Source of the DNA: DATGSL01 sp964645585
GTDB taxonomy: Bacteria > Verrucomicrobiota > Verrucomicrobiia > Opitutales > T3Sed10-336
Length of the DNA stretch: 64,000 nucleotides
NCBI GenBank assembly: GCA_964645585.1
Contig: CAZYAN010000005.1
Span: 1 to 64,000 of the forward strand
Reading direction: 5' to 3'
Position numbers and translations under genes: made by a program. The notes below the pieces were generated by a model. That model was not told the origin of the DNA, ran no database searches, and saw nothing but the letters and a program-made list of their open reading frames with translations. Positions within the stretch are counted from its first letter, which is position 1. Each line of letters opens with the position of its first letter. This document shows, piece after piece, positions 16,685 through 24,943 of the stretch.

Positions 16685-19600
16685 ATGAAGACTTTTGACT
16701 CTCCAACGGTTCATTCCTCGCGGCGAAGGCGCATCACCAAAATATTGATTTGGGTGCTCCTTGGGGCGGCGGTGCTTTATCCATTGCTGGGGTTCTTCGC
16801 GCTCCCGGCGGTTGTCCGCGCGGTCGCCGTCAGCCAGGTGGAGAAGAATCTTCATGCTCGGCTCGAGATCGGATCGGTTTCCTTCAACCCGTTCACGCTG
16901 CGGCTCCAGCTGGGCGATGTTTCGCTTCAGGATCTCGAAGGACGAGACGTCGTCCGCCTCGGCGGCGGACAATTCGCGGTTTCGCTTTCATCCGTCACCC
17001 GTCTCGCGCCGGTGCTTAAGGAGGTCCTGCTCGACGAACCCGCGATCTTTCTTTCCCGAAACGCCGAGGGCGAGATCAACGTCCTGCAACTCCTCAAAGA
17101 GACGGACGAGGACCCGCCGGAGGAACTCCCGAAAATCGCCATCCAGCGACTCCGCATCACCGGCGGCGCGATCGAGCTTGAAGATGCCGCCCTTCGGCGG
17201 CCGGTTACCTTCGGGTTTTCGCCCATCGCTTTCGATCTCGAAGATTTCTCGACCTTCCAGTCCGGCGGCAATCAGCTTCGCTTTTCCGCCGAGGATTCTT
17301 CCGGCGGCTCTGTTGAGGGACGCGGATCATTCTCCGTCGCGCCGATGGCCGCGTCGGCGGAAATTTCGCTGCGGCAATTCGATCTTTCCGCTGTTGCTTC
17401 GTACATCCGCGAATTCGTGGATGTCGATCTTCGAAAGGGACGGCTCAATCTTGAACTGAGTGCCGCGTTCAACGGCGATTCTGACGAGGAAATGATCAGC
17501 GGAAACCTCGGTTCGCTCACGCTCGCGGATTTTCAGCTGGTCGCCGCTGAAGAGGAGTCGCCGTTTCTCGCGCTTGAGAAAATGGAAATCGCCAATGCCC
17601 GGTTCGCTGCCTGGGATCCTCGCTTGGACGTCGAGTCCGTCCGGATCACCGGCGGAAATTTCCGCGCTCGTCGCCTCCCGGATGGCACGATCGACCTGCT
17701 GCAGCTGCTTCCCGCGTCCGATTCCCTTGCCTCCGAGAAAACATCCCCTGAAATGGAAGCGCTCGCGGGCCCTCTCGCGGTCGGGTTCTCCGTCGCGACA
17801 GTCGGCATCGAGAACTTCGCGTTCCTGGTCGAGGATTCGGCTGCCGGGAACGACGCGCGCCTGGAAGGCCGTCTCGATACCGCGGAGCTTCGCGACATTT
17901 CCGAAGACCTTGGCAGCCCGATTCCCTTCCATCTCGACGGCACTCTTTTGAGCGAAGGACGTTTCACCGTTACCGGAAACATCACTCCCGATCCGCTCGC
18001 GGGCGAAATTGAGCTTACGGTCGAAGCTATTCCACTGTCCCGTTTCAATCCTTGGGCGGCGCCATTCACCGACCTTGCGCTCGAATCGGGTGCGGCCGGA
18101 CTGAGCGGAAACCTCACGCTCGCTCCCGCCAGCGGCGATGGCACGCTGCCGGTCGTCACGTTCGATGGCGCGGCGGGGATCGAGGAGTTCGAAGCACGCG
18201 CCGATGGGGAACCGGTGCTTGCTTTTTCGAGCTTCCTTCTCGACGGCCTGGCCCTTCGGTCGGAGCCGCTCTCCTTTCGCGGCGAACTGGTTCAGCTGAC
18301 GGCGCCGCAAGCCGTCGTCACGCTTGAGGAAGATGGCACTCTGAACCTTCTGCGACTGCTCCGAATCGGTTCTCCTTCTGCCGGCGCCGAAACCGCCGAA
18401 ACCGCAACACCGGCCAAGCTTCTGTCTAGCGAAGAATCCGCGAAAGACTTTCCCCTCGCGTTCGCCATCGAAACGATCCGCGTGGACGACGGCGCGGTTT
18501 CGGTTTCTGACCAGACGGTTTCGCCTCCGTTTTCCACCCGGCTGGACAAACTCGCCGCGGAGATCTCCGGCCTTTCCTCGGATCCTGCCAGTCGCGCTTC
18601 GATCGATGTCACAGGAAGCTTTCCGCAAGGCGCACGCCTTGCCGTTTCGGGAACCGTCGGCACCGATCCGGCGCAGCTGTTCGCCGACACGAGAGTCGAG
18701 CTCGCCGGATTCGGACTCCCGCCGACCTCTCCTTATTCTGGAAAATTCATCGGTCGCACCGTTGCCGACGGACGGCTGGATTTTGCGGTGGACGCTCGAA
18801 TTGAGGAAGAAAATCTGTCCGCGCAAAACAGCATCCGTCTCAAAAACTTTCGCCTCGGCGAACGTGTGGAAAGCGGATCGTCAATCCATCTTCCGCTCGA
18901 TCTTGCACTTGCCTTGCTGCGCGATCGAAACGGCGAGATCGCGATCGATGTCCCGCTTTCCGGCCGTCTGGACGACCCGCGTTTCAACATCGTTACCGTT
19001 GCCACCGACGCGCTCTTGGGCGTGATTCGCAACGTGGCGAGCTCGCCATTCGCTGCCCTCGGAAAACTTGTGGGCTCCTCCGGTGACAAGCTCTCGGAGA
19101 TCGCGTTCGCGCCCGGCGAGTTTGCTCTGTCGGACGAAGGCTTGGAAACCATTCGCGCTCTCGCCGCCGCCCTCCACCAGCGGCCCGGCCTGCGGATCGA
19201 AATCGCCGCGGCCGCCGATCCCGGCGTCGATCGGCCCGCGATGGTTGAACACCGGTTCCGCGAAGAACTGGCCGCCCACCGGAGCACTTCCGAAACCGAA
19301 CAAATTCATCTGGCAAGCGAAGCCGACCTGATCCGCTCGCTGTATGAAGCGCGGTTTGGTTTGCTCGAGGCGCCGGTGGCGGACGAAGTTGAACCGTTGG
19401 AAGAACCGGAAAGGACTGCGGACGTGCCGGAGTTGCCGGACGAGCCGGCAGAGGACGAGACAGTTGTGGAATCCGCGAAGGAATCGAGGCCGTTTATCGT
19501 CGTTCACATTCCGCAATGGATGCGGCGGCTTTTCAGCCGGTCCGAGGCTGAACCGGTAACGGAAGCCGCCGAAGCGCCGAAAGCCGTTGCCGAGCCGGAA

Positions 19601-19858
19601 CCCGTCGGGGAACCGGTCGAGAGCGAAGAAGTTGTCGCCGCCGTTGCGCCGGTTGAAATTCCGACGGTGGAGGAGATGAAGGAAAGGCTCCTCGCTCAGA
19701 TCGAGATCACCGATGCCGATCTCCAGAAACTGGCTGCGGCAAGGATCGAAACGGTTACGAACGCGCTTTTGGAAACGGGACAGCTCGATTCCGATCAGGT
19801 TTCCGGCGGCGGCGCCACACTGGAATCCGAGCCAAAAGCCCGCTTCAAGCTGTATTAA
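16685..19858 (+). CDS. DUF748 / AsmA-like giant envelope protein
   Basis: 1057 aa. After a basic N-terminus ('HSSRRRRITK') one transmembrane helix (about 18-42) anchors the protein; 'VEKNLHARLEIGSVSFNPFTLRLQLGDVSL' is the AsmA-type start. Several repeats follow with the same beta-rich pattern ('LDEPAIFLSRNAEGEINVLQ', 'ITGGNFRARRLPDGTIDLLQ'), as in DUF748 proteins. Near 780-860 comes 'LKNFRLGERVESGSSIHLPL' and an OmpA-like remnant, 'GLETIRALAAALHQRPGLRI'. The tail is acidic and Pro/Glu-rich. Such proteins are thought to bridge inner and outer membrane and to move lipids or assist envelope assembly. Single gene, flanked by two copies of one repeat. Confidence 0.88.
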   Translation: MKTFDSPTVHSSRRRRITKILIWVLLGAAVLYPLLGFFALPAVVRAVAVSQVEKNLHARLEIGSVSFNPFTLRLQLGDVSLQDLEGRDVVRLGGGQFAVSLSSVTRLAPVLKEVLLDEPAIFLSRNAEGEINVLQLLKETDEDPPEELPKIAIQRLRITGGAIELEDAALRRPVTFGFSPIAFDLEDFSTFQSGGNQLRFSAEDSSGGSVEGRGSFSVAPMAASAEISLRQFDLSAVASYIREFVDVDLRKGRLNLELSAAFNGDSDEEMISGNLGSLTLADFQLVAAEEESPFLALEKMEIANARFAAWDPRLDVESVRITGGNFRARRLPDGTIDLLQLLPASDSLASEKTSPEMEALAGPLAVGFSVATVGIENFAFLVEDSAAGNDARLEGRLDTAELRDISEDLGSPIPFHLDGTLLSEGRFTVTGNITPDPLAGEIELTVEAIPLSRFNPWAAPFTDLALESGAAGLSGNLTLAPASGDGTLPVVTFDGAAGIEEFEARADGEPVLAFSSFLLDGLALRSEPLSFRGELVQLTAPQAVVTLEEDGTLNLLRLLRIGSPSAGAETAETATPAKLLSSEESAKDFPLAFAIETIRVDDGAVSVSDQTVSPPFSTRLDKLAAEISGLSSDPASRASIDVTGSFPQGARLAVSGTVGTDPAQLFADTRVELAGFGLPPTSPYSGKFIGRTVADGRLDFAVDARIEEENLSAQNSIRLKNFRLGERVESGSSIHLPLDLALALLRDRNGEIAIDVPLSGRLDDPRFNIVTVATDALLGVIRNVASSPFAALGKLVGSSGDKLSEIAFAPGEFALSDEGLETIRALAAALHQRPGLRIEIAAAADPGVDRPAMVEHRFREELAAHRSTSETEQIHLASEADLIRSLYEARFGLLEAPVADEVEPLEEPERTADVPELPDEPAEDETVVESAKESRPFIVVHIPQWMRRLFSRSEAEPVTEAAEAPKAVAEPEPVGEPVESEEVVAAVAPVEIPTVEEMKERLLAQIEITDADLQKLAAARIETVTNALLETGQLDSDQVSGGGATLESEPKARFKLY

Positions 19859-19886
19859 TTCCGGGAACGAGGTTCGTCGCGTGAGT

Positions 19887-19905
19887 CTCCGAGCTTGCGA
19901 AATCG
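19887..19905. repeat. palindromic repeat family A, copy downstream of the DUF748 gene
   Basis: Exact 19-bp match to 16600-16618, with a degenerate left arm ('cgtgag' instead of 'cgcaag'). It sits 28 bp after the DUF748 stop. A more diverged relative, 'ttccgaacttgcgaggt', is at 32298-32314. Confidence 0.65.
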
Positions 19906-19964
19906 ATACGGCTGGAGCCGGAGAATTGAACGGAAGCTAACGAAGGTAACGAAGGGTGAAGGGA

Positions 19965-20405
19965 TTAATCGGAGGGATCCAAGGATTCTGTGAAAGGGTT
20001 GATCACGGTGATGCCAAAATAGATTTGGGTGTGGGAGAGGTCTTCGCTGAAGATCCGGGAACAATTCGAAGCTTCCGCCGCAGCCACGACCATGGACTCC
20101 CACCAGGAAAGATTGTAGCGACGGTAGGCGGCGAATGTCCGGGAAAGGATGGGTCCGTCAAGTGCAACCGGGCGCCACGCCATGAAGGCTTCGATGTCGT
20201 CCCAAGCCTCTTCGGCGGACATGCCTGGATCGAGCTTCCGCGTCACGTTCACGAAGAACTCGTTGAGGATTTGTACGGATATTCGCCCCTTCCTCGATTC
20301 CCAAAGTTCGGCCAAAAGGGACGCGGCGACCGGTTGTTTGGCCGGCTCCGACGCATCGCGAGCATAGAGCAAGATATTGGTATCAACGAAGGCGTTATCG
20401 CTCAT
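19965..20405 (-). CDS. vapC: VapC-like PIN-domain toxin
   Basis: 146 aa. PIN residues: D8 in 'FVDTNILLYARD', the Glu of 'ILNEFFVNVT', an acidic Glu where the third Asp usually stands ('WWESMVVAAAE'), and Asp in 'FSEDLSH'. It is a predicted Mg-dependent ribonuclease. Its ATG (20403-20405) lies inside the end of the upstream antitoxin gene, an 11-bp overlap that implies translational coupling. The substitution at the third position is conservative and occurs in functional PIN proteins. Confidence 0.88.
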   Translation of the reverse strand: MSDNAFVDTNILLYARDASEPAKQPVAASLLAELWESRKGRISVQILNEFFVNVTRKLDPGMSAEEAWDDIEAFMAWRPVALDGPILSRTFAAYRRYNLSWWESMVVAAAEASNCSRIFSEDLSHTQIYFGITVINPFTESLDPSD

Positions 20406-20625
20406 ACAGAGAATCCCGTTGAGGATAGGCCTGGCCCCGAGCTTTCAGTTTGCGGGGCTCCCGGGAGAGATAGCGCTTCTTTGCTCGGCGATAATCTCTT
20501 TCGTTTTCCATCTTCCTGCGGAGTTCCTCGCCCAGCATCCGGGAAACACTCGTGTCGTTTCGTGCTGCCCAAACTTTAGCCCAGCGAATTACTTCTTCAT
20601 CGAGTGTAATCGTCACATTTTTCAT
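20395..20625 (-). CDS. vapB: ribbon-helix-helix antitoxin partner of VapC
   Basis: 76 aa from the ATG at 20623-20625; the frame is open farther upstream, but the RHH start 'MKNVTITLDEEVIRWAKVWA' is unmistakable. The first strand gives operator contacts, and 'NDTSVSRMLGEELRR' is the helix-turn-helix part of the RHH. The basic, extended C-terminus ('RAKKRYLSREPRKLKARG') is the likely toxin-binding region. Autorepression of the operon is expected from the family. It overlaps vapC by 11 bp. Confidence 0.85.
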   Translation of the reverse strand: MKNVTITLDEEVIRWAKVWAARNDTSVSRMLGEELRRKMENERDYRRAKKRYLSREPRKLKARGQAYPQRDSLYER

Positions 20626-21013
20626 GTAACACGAATTTAGTGTATGTCGGCCGCGCGTCAAGCGAGCCTCGCGAAGGATCGCCCCCGCGCCCCCGTTTTT
20701 CATTGGCTAGCGCGATTTGCTTCTCAGGACTCCGATCCTCACGCCCGCTCCGCTCAAGACGCTGAGGCGCAAAGGAAGAGAGCACGGATTGATCACCTTG
20801 ACGTCCTCGCGGCTTCGCGTGAGCATTCAGCGCCGGTTAAGCAGAAACAGTTTCCATGTGCATCAGCGGTCGCCTCGGCTTCCCTATATCTTTGTGCTTT
20901 CTGTGATCTTTGTGGTTAAAACCGCTTCCTTATCTCGGTTCCGGGCGCCAGACGACTCAACTTCGAAGAGTTGAGCCGCGGTGAGTTCTGGAAAAACGGG
21001 CGATAGGACGAAT
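20626..21013. other. 388-bp intergenic region with repeat remnants
   Basis: Between vapB and the beta-helix gene there is no convincing coding sequence. It contains the phrase 'tctttgtgctttctgtgatc' running into TGTGGTTAAA (20911-20920), which recurs at 27446-27455 and looks like the right end of a dispersed element. It also contains the palindrome at 20956-20975. The vapBC promoter should lie at its left edge. Confidence 0.5.
20956..20975. repeat. palindromic repeat family B, copy 1
   Basis: CTCAACT (20956-20962) and AGTTGAG (20969-20975) form a 7-bp stem with a 6-nt loop. The same arms and the same loop length occur at 32264-32283. Both copies are intergenic and preceded by 'cga'. Confidence 0.6.
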
Positions 21014-22588
21014 TTATTTGCTCGGGAGCTCCGTCACTTTCACCGATTTGAACATCACCGGATTATCGCTGAGGCGCAGGGGTTTTCCGCTGGCGGTGGT
21101 GACGTTCCGGAGGATCACTTCTTCCGTTTTGATATACGGATATTTTTCTTCGTAGGAAGCGTCGGTAAAGTTGCGGTTGAAGTTCCCGAAGATCGCCGGG
21201 CCTTTGTAGTTCTCGGGATGGCTGGAGTCGTCGATATGGAGGCCGTCGATGGTGATGCGTTCCGGCATGTAGCAGGTGTAGCCGAAATCGTGTCTGCCGG
21301 AATTCGATCCGCCGATGAGGCTCGCGCTGACCGGTCTGCCGCCAGACGGGACAAACACGCAATTGCGAATGACGAACTCTCCCTCCCAGGTGCTCCCGTA
21401 GTCGGAGCGAAGGTTAATGAGACTCCTTCCATGCACTGTGCTGTTTTCCACCGTAAAGACGCCGCTTCCGATCGCGTTGATGCCTTGATGGCCGAGGGTG
21501 GAGTTTCGGATCGTCGCGTTATAGACTCCCATGTGAGCGTCAAACCGGGAGAATGTGCAATTGTCGAAGACCAGATTCTTGCAGTAATTCGACCCCATGA
21601 TCCCCCAGTACGTGCGATCGTTGATATCGTTTGTTTGACTGCAATTAACGAAGGAGACATTCAGGGCGCGGTTAAGCGAAATCCCGTAGCTGCCCATCGA
21701 TACCGTTCTGCCCGCCGAGCCGATGGTCTGATAGATTTTTCGCCCGGTCAGCACAGTGTTTCGCACCGTCACGTAGGCACAGTTGGAGATGGAGAGAAAC
21801 CCGGCGTACGGCGCCCCATGATCTCCTTCGCCGGTGATCCGGTGTTCCAGGCCATCGACAACCACACGGGATCGCTGGATCGCGATGCCGCGGGCGTAGT
21901 AGGTGTATTTGGATTCGGCCTGGTTGGCGATTGTGGTGAAACGTCCGCCGGTGATGGTCAACCTCTCCTCGTCGATGGGACGAGCGCTGATGCTGGTGAT
22001 TTGGTCGAAATCCCAGATAATCGGTGTATCCGGATCAACGGTACCGTCACGGTCCACAATGAAGACGTCGGTCTGACTGGCGCCATCATTCTGGTTGCCG
22101 CCATAACGGATGTACCGCTTCACGTTTGAATCGGTGACGACGATGAGGGACCGTTGCGGCAGGGAAACATCGATTTTCCCCTGGTTTTTCCTGAGCGATG
22201 AAATTTCTTTCGGCTGGACGATGCTCAATTTCGACCGCACCGCGAATATGTGGGATCCGCGGTTCTCGACGTCCGTATCATCGATGATGAAGCCAGCCGT
22301 GCCGAAATCGGTGTCGGTCTGGATAACCGCCGTGCGGTTCCTGCCGCCGATGTAATACGTGGCGCCCTCATCGGCCTTCACGGGAAGGTTATGCTCGTTC
22401 GCGTATTGGTGCGCTTTGACAATCGCGTCAATATCATCGGTTTTGCCGTCGCCAACCGCTCCGAAGCGGCTGTAGCGCACGACCCCGTCTGGAGCTAAAT
22501 CGTTTTCCGCCGCCAGCCCGGGCGTCCCGATGCTGACCGCGGCGAACGTGAGCGCAAGGCACGAACGAAGCCAGTTACTCTTGTGCAT
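21014..22588 (-). CDS. secreted right-handed beta-helix (pectate-lyase-like) protein
   Basis: 524 aa from the ATG at 22586-22588, which gives a standard signal peptide ('LRSCLALTFAAVSIGTPGLA'). The mature start 'VRYSRFGAVGDGKTDDIDAI' is the pectate-lyase-3/phage-tailspike type opening of beta-helix proteins. Many short strands with N/V/I ladders follow ('VTVRNTVLTGRK', 'LVFDNCTFSRFDAHMGVYN', 'ATIRNSTLGHQGINAIGSG'). It is a likely extracellular polysaccharide lyase or hydrolase; the catalytic residues cannot be assigned. Its ATG overlaps the stop of the upstream gene by 14 bp, so the two are coupled. Confidence 0.8.
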   Translation of the reverse strand: MHKSNWLRSCLALTFAAVSIGTPGLAAENDLAPDGVVRYSRFGAVGDGKTDDIDAIVKAHQYANEHNLPVKADEGATYYIGGRNRTAVIQTDTDFGTAGFIIDDTDVENRGSHIFAVRSKLSIVQPKEISSLRKNQGKIDVSLPQRSLIVVTDSNVKRYIRYGGNQNDGASQTDVFIVDRDGTVDPDTPIIWDFDQITSISARPIDEERLTITGGRFTTIANQAESKYTYYARGIAIQRSRVVVDGLEHRITGEGDHGAPYAGFLSISNCAYVTVRNTVLTGRKIYQTIGSAGRTVSMGSYGISLNRALNVSFVNCSQTNDINDRTYWGIMGSNYCKNLVFDNCTFSRFDAHMGVYNATIRNSTLGHQGINAIGSGVFTVENSTVHGRSLINLRSDYGSTWEGEFVIRNCVFVPSGGRPVSASLIGGSNSGRHDFGYTCYMPERITIDGLHIDDSSHPENYKGPAIFGNFNRNFTDASYEEKYPYIKTEEVILRNVTTASGKPLRLSDNPVMFKSVKVTELPSK

Positions 22589-23420
22589 CCTTACTCGGAC
22601 GTATGACATCAATTTGAATCCAGCCTTCTTTATTCCGAACATAACTTACACCCGCATTTTTATCCTCGATCGAATAGAACCCCTGCTGCCACGACAATGC
22701 GTCAGCAAACGCAACTGAACCCCGTTCTGGATCTGGATCGCCCATAAGGTCTCTGAGAAATCGCGCTACACGTTCAAAACCCTCTCCAAAAATAAAGAAT
22801 GTCGCTCCCTTGGAATCTAGAAAGTATCGCCACCGTTCGCCCAGCTCCGGGAGTTCGCCTTTGTAATCAATCTGAGCACCGGCTGCTTCTAGGCTCTCCA
22901 TTAGGAATGCGGCGACTGAGCCGTCACCCTCGGCGGCACTCTCGTGAGGCTTGTATGTTCCCTCGATCCTCGGGCGTGGGCCCAGGCTTGATTTCCAATC
23001 GATCAAAGAATCAGGGTTCTCGGCGAGCCACCAATTTTGCCACAAACCAAAATTCGCTCCAAATTTCTCTCCAGTGAGATCCTCGAGCCAAAGGACTGCC
23101 TGATCGTCGCCTCGAAAGGCCGTGTGCCGAAGGGATTTGATCAGGTAAGGAATTGCTTCCTCACGTCCGAGACTCGCCAAGTAACGTGCGGCATTTACCC
23201 AAAGGTAGGCGTCCGGAACTTTTACATCCTTCAGTGCATGTTCCACCGCGATGGGATTCCGTTGCTCCGTCAGCATGGAATAGGCGATGTACACGCTCTC
23301 CATATCCCGTTTCTCCTCGATTACCTGAAGATGAGAAAGACTCGGCGCGGAAGCCCGTAAGGCATCCGCCGCAACGAAAACCCCAAGAAGATTGATGATA
23401 ACGGGCAGAAAGAGTTTCAT
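22575..23420 (-). CDS. secreted HEAT-like protein of unknown function, coupled to the beta-helix gene
   Basis: 281 aa with an N-terminal signal peptide ('MKLFLPVIINLLGVFVAADA'). Residues about 60-135 look like one or two HEAT/PBS repeats, 'YLASLGREEAIPYLIKSLRH' then 'WLEDLTGEKFGANFGLWQNWW', a pattern common in PVC secreted proteins in which a HEAT unit ends in a W-x-x-WW segment. The C-terminal half ('ERWRYFLDSKGATFFIFGEG') is unfamiliar. The gene ends 14 bp inside the beta-helix gene. Expression with that protein is likely; the role is unknown. Confidence 0.6.
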   Translation of the reverse strand: MKLFLPVIINLLGVFVAADALRASAPSLSHLQVIEEKRDMESVYIAYSMLTEQRNPIAVEHALKDVKVPDAYLWVNAARYLASLGREEAIPYLIKSLRHTAFRGDDQAVLWLEDLTGEKFGANFGLWQNWWLAENPDSLIDWKSSLGPRPRIEGTYKPHESAAEGDGSVAAFLMESLEAAGAQIDYKGELPELGERWRYFLDSKGATFFIFGEGFERVARFLRDLMGDPDPERGSVAFADALSWQQGFYSIEDKNAGVSYVRNKEGWIQIDVIRPSKDAQE

Positions 23421-23639
23421 GATACAACCGCGGGCATACTCGGGTGATCGAGGAATGGATACCGGACTGTCAGCTTTATTACCTTCGTTTCTTTCTGTTC
23501 ACAAGCACCCGTTTTCAAAGAGGTCGCGGTGGCGACTCAGAGAGATTTCGAAGCAGCCGGATTTCTTGTTCGCACACAATCAGGCGGCGTTGCACGATTC
23601 GCCCGGCTAACAACCCGATAACCCGATTCTTAGTTTACG

Positions 23640-24773
23640 ATGAGATTCATTCCTGTTCTTGCCTCACTGTTTCTTGCGACCGGCGGTGTCGCCGCGCAAG
23701 CCGACACGATCACTCCGCGCGGCCAATGGGCCGTGGAAGAAGCCAAAGCCTGGCACGCGAAACAGCCGTGGTTTGCCGGCTGCAATTTTGTTCCGAGCAC
23801 CGCGATCAATCAGCTCGAAATGTGGCAGGAGGAAACTTGGGATCCGGCGACGATCGACCGCGAGCTCGGCTGGGCGGCCGATCTTGGGTTCAACAGCGTG
23901 CGAGTGTATTTGCACGACATTCCGTGGTCGCAGGACCCGGACGGTTTTCTCGAACGAATCGACAAGTTTTTGGCAATTGCGAACAGCCACGGAATTGGCG
24001 CGATGCTCGTTCTCTTCGACGGAGTTTGGAATCCCTTCCCGAAGGCCGGCCCGCAGCCGGATCCAACCCCTCGCGTGCATAACTCCGGCTGGGTCCAGAA
24101 TCCTGGTGCTGAGATTTTGGGAAATCCCGACCGGCACGACGAGATGAAGGGCTATGTGCAAGCAGTCATCGGCCGGTTCCGCGACGATCCGCGCGTGCAG
24201 ATCTGGGACATTTTCAACGAGCCGAACAATCCAGTTCCTCAATACGCCGATGTGGAATTGCCCAACAAGGCGGAAATGGCTCTGGCGTTGCTTGAGAAAG
24301 CGTATGGCTGGGCGCGCGAGGTCAACCCGACCCAGCCGATCACCTCGGGTGTCTGGATCGGGGAGTGGGCCGACCCGGAGAAACTCAGCCCGATGGAGCG
24401 TTTTCAGCTGGAAGAGTCGGATGTGATCTCCTTTCACAGTTACCAAAACATCGACCAAGTCCGCCGCTGTGTGACAAACCTGCAACGGTACGATCGCCCG
24501 ATCTTTTGCACCGAATACATGGCACGTCCGCTTCAAAGCCGGTTCGATCCGATTCTCGGCTATCTGAGTGACGAAAAGGTCGGCGCCTACAACTGGGGGT
24601 TTGTCGACGGGAAGTCGCAGACGATCTACCCTTGGGATTCATGGAAACGCGAATACACCGCCGAACCGGACCCGTGGTTCCACGACATCCTCCGCCGTGA
24701 CGGCACACCCTACGATCCCGCGGAAACCCGCTACATCCAATCCGTGACGGGCGCGACGAAAATAAAACCCTGA
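23640..24773 (+). CDS. secreted GH5-like (clan GH-A) glycoside hydrolase
   Basis: 377 aa. Signal peptide residues 1-22, then 'FAGCNFVPSTAINQLEMWQE', an opening typical of TIM-barrel cellulase-like enzymes. The catalytic acid/base is E194 in 'WDIFNEPNNP'; the probable nucleophile is E292 in 'IFCTEYMARP', near the end of strand 7. 'VISFHSYQN' supplies the conserved His/Tyr between them. Both catalytic residues are intact. A beta-1,4-glycan substrate such as mannan or xylan is plausible, but specificity cannot be read. It is divergent from the beta-helix operon, 219 bp away, with nothing notable in the spacer. Confidence 0.85.
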   Translation: MRFIPVLASLFLATGGVAAQADTITPRGQWAVEEAKAWHAKQPWFAGCNFVPSTAINQLEMWQEETWDPATIDRELGWAADLGFNSVRVYLHDIPWSQDPDGFLERIDKFLAIANSHGIGAMLVLFDGVWNPFPKAGPQPDPTPRVHNSGWVQNPGAEILGNPDRHDEMKGYVQAVIGRFRDDPRVQIWDIFNEPNNPVPQYADVELPNKAEMALALLEKAYGWAREVNPTQPITSGVWIGEWADPEKLSPMERFQLEESDVISFHSYQNIDQVRRCVTNLQRYDRPIFCTEYMARPLQSRFDPILGYLSDEKVGAYNWGFVDGKSQTIYPWDSWKREYTAEPDPWFHDILRRDGTPYDPAETRYIQSVTGATKIKP

Positions 24774-24889
24774 GTTGCCGAGGATGCATGGCCCGGGAAC
24801 GCCAAGCTCCCCGTTGGCCGCCAAAGCGGGCCCAAGAGTTTGAAGAATTGATCTTGGTCAATTTCCGGAATCTTCCCCTTTGTCAGAAA

Positions 24890-24904
24890 TGAGAATGAGT
24901 CTCA
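24890..24904 (+). promoter_or_regulatory. Fur-box-like operator upstream of the TonB receptor
   Basis: TGAGAATGAGTCTCA matches the 7-1-7 Fur consensus (TGATAATnATTATCA) at 11 of 14 positions and is itself a 5-bp inverted repeat, embedded in a wider GAAA...TTTC symmetry. It lies 40 bp before the receptor start, where a repressor would block a promoter. Iron control is inferred; a paralogous metal regulator of the Fur family is also possible. Confidence 0.6.
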
Positions 24905-24943
24905 GTTTCATGCGCATAGCGATCAAGAACCATCGGTGTACGT

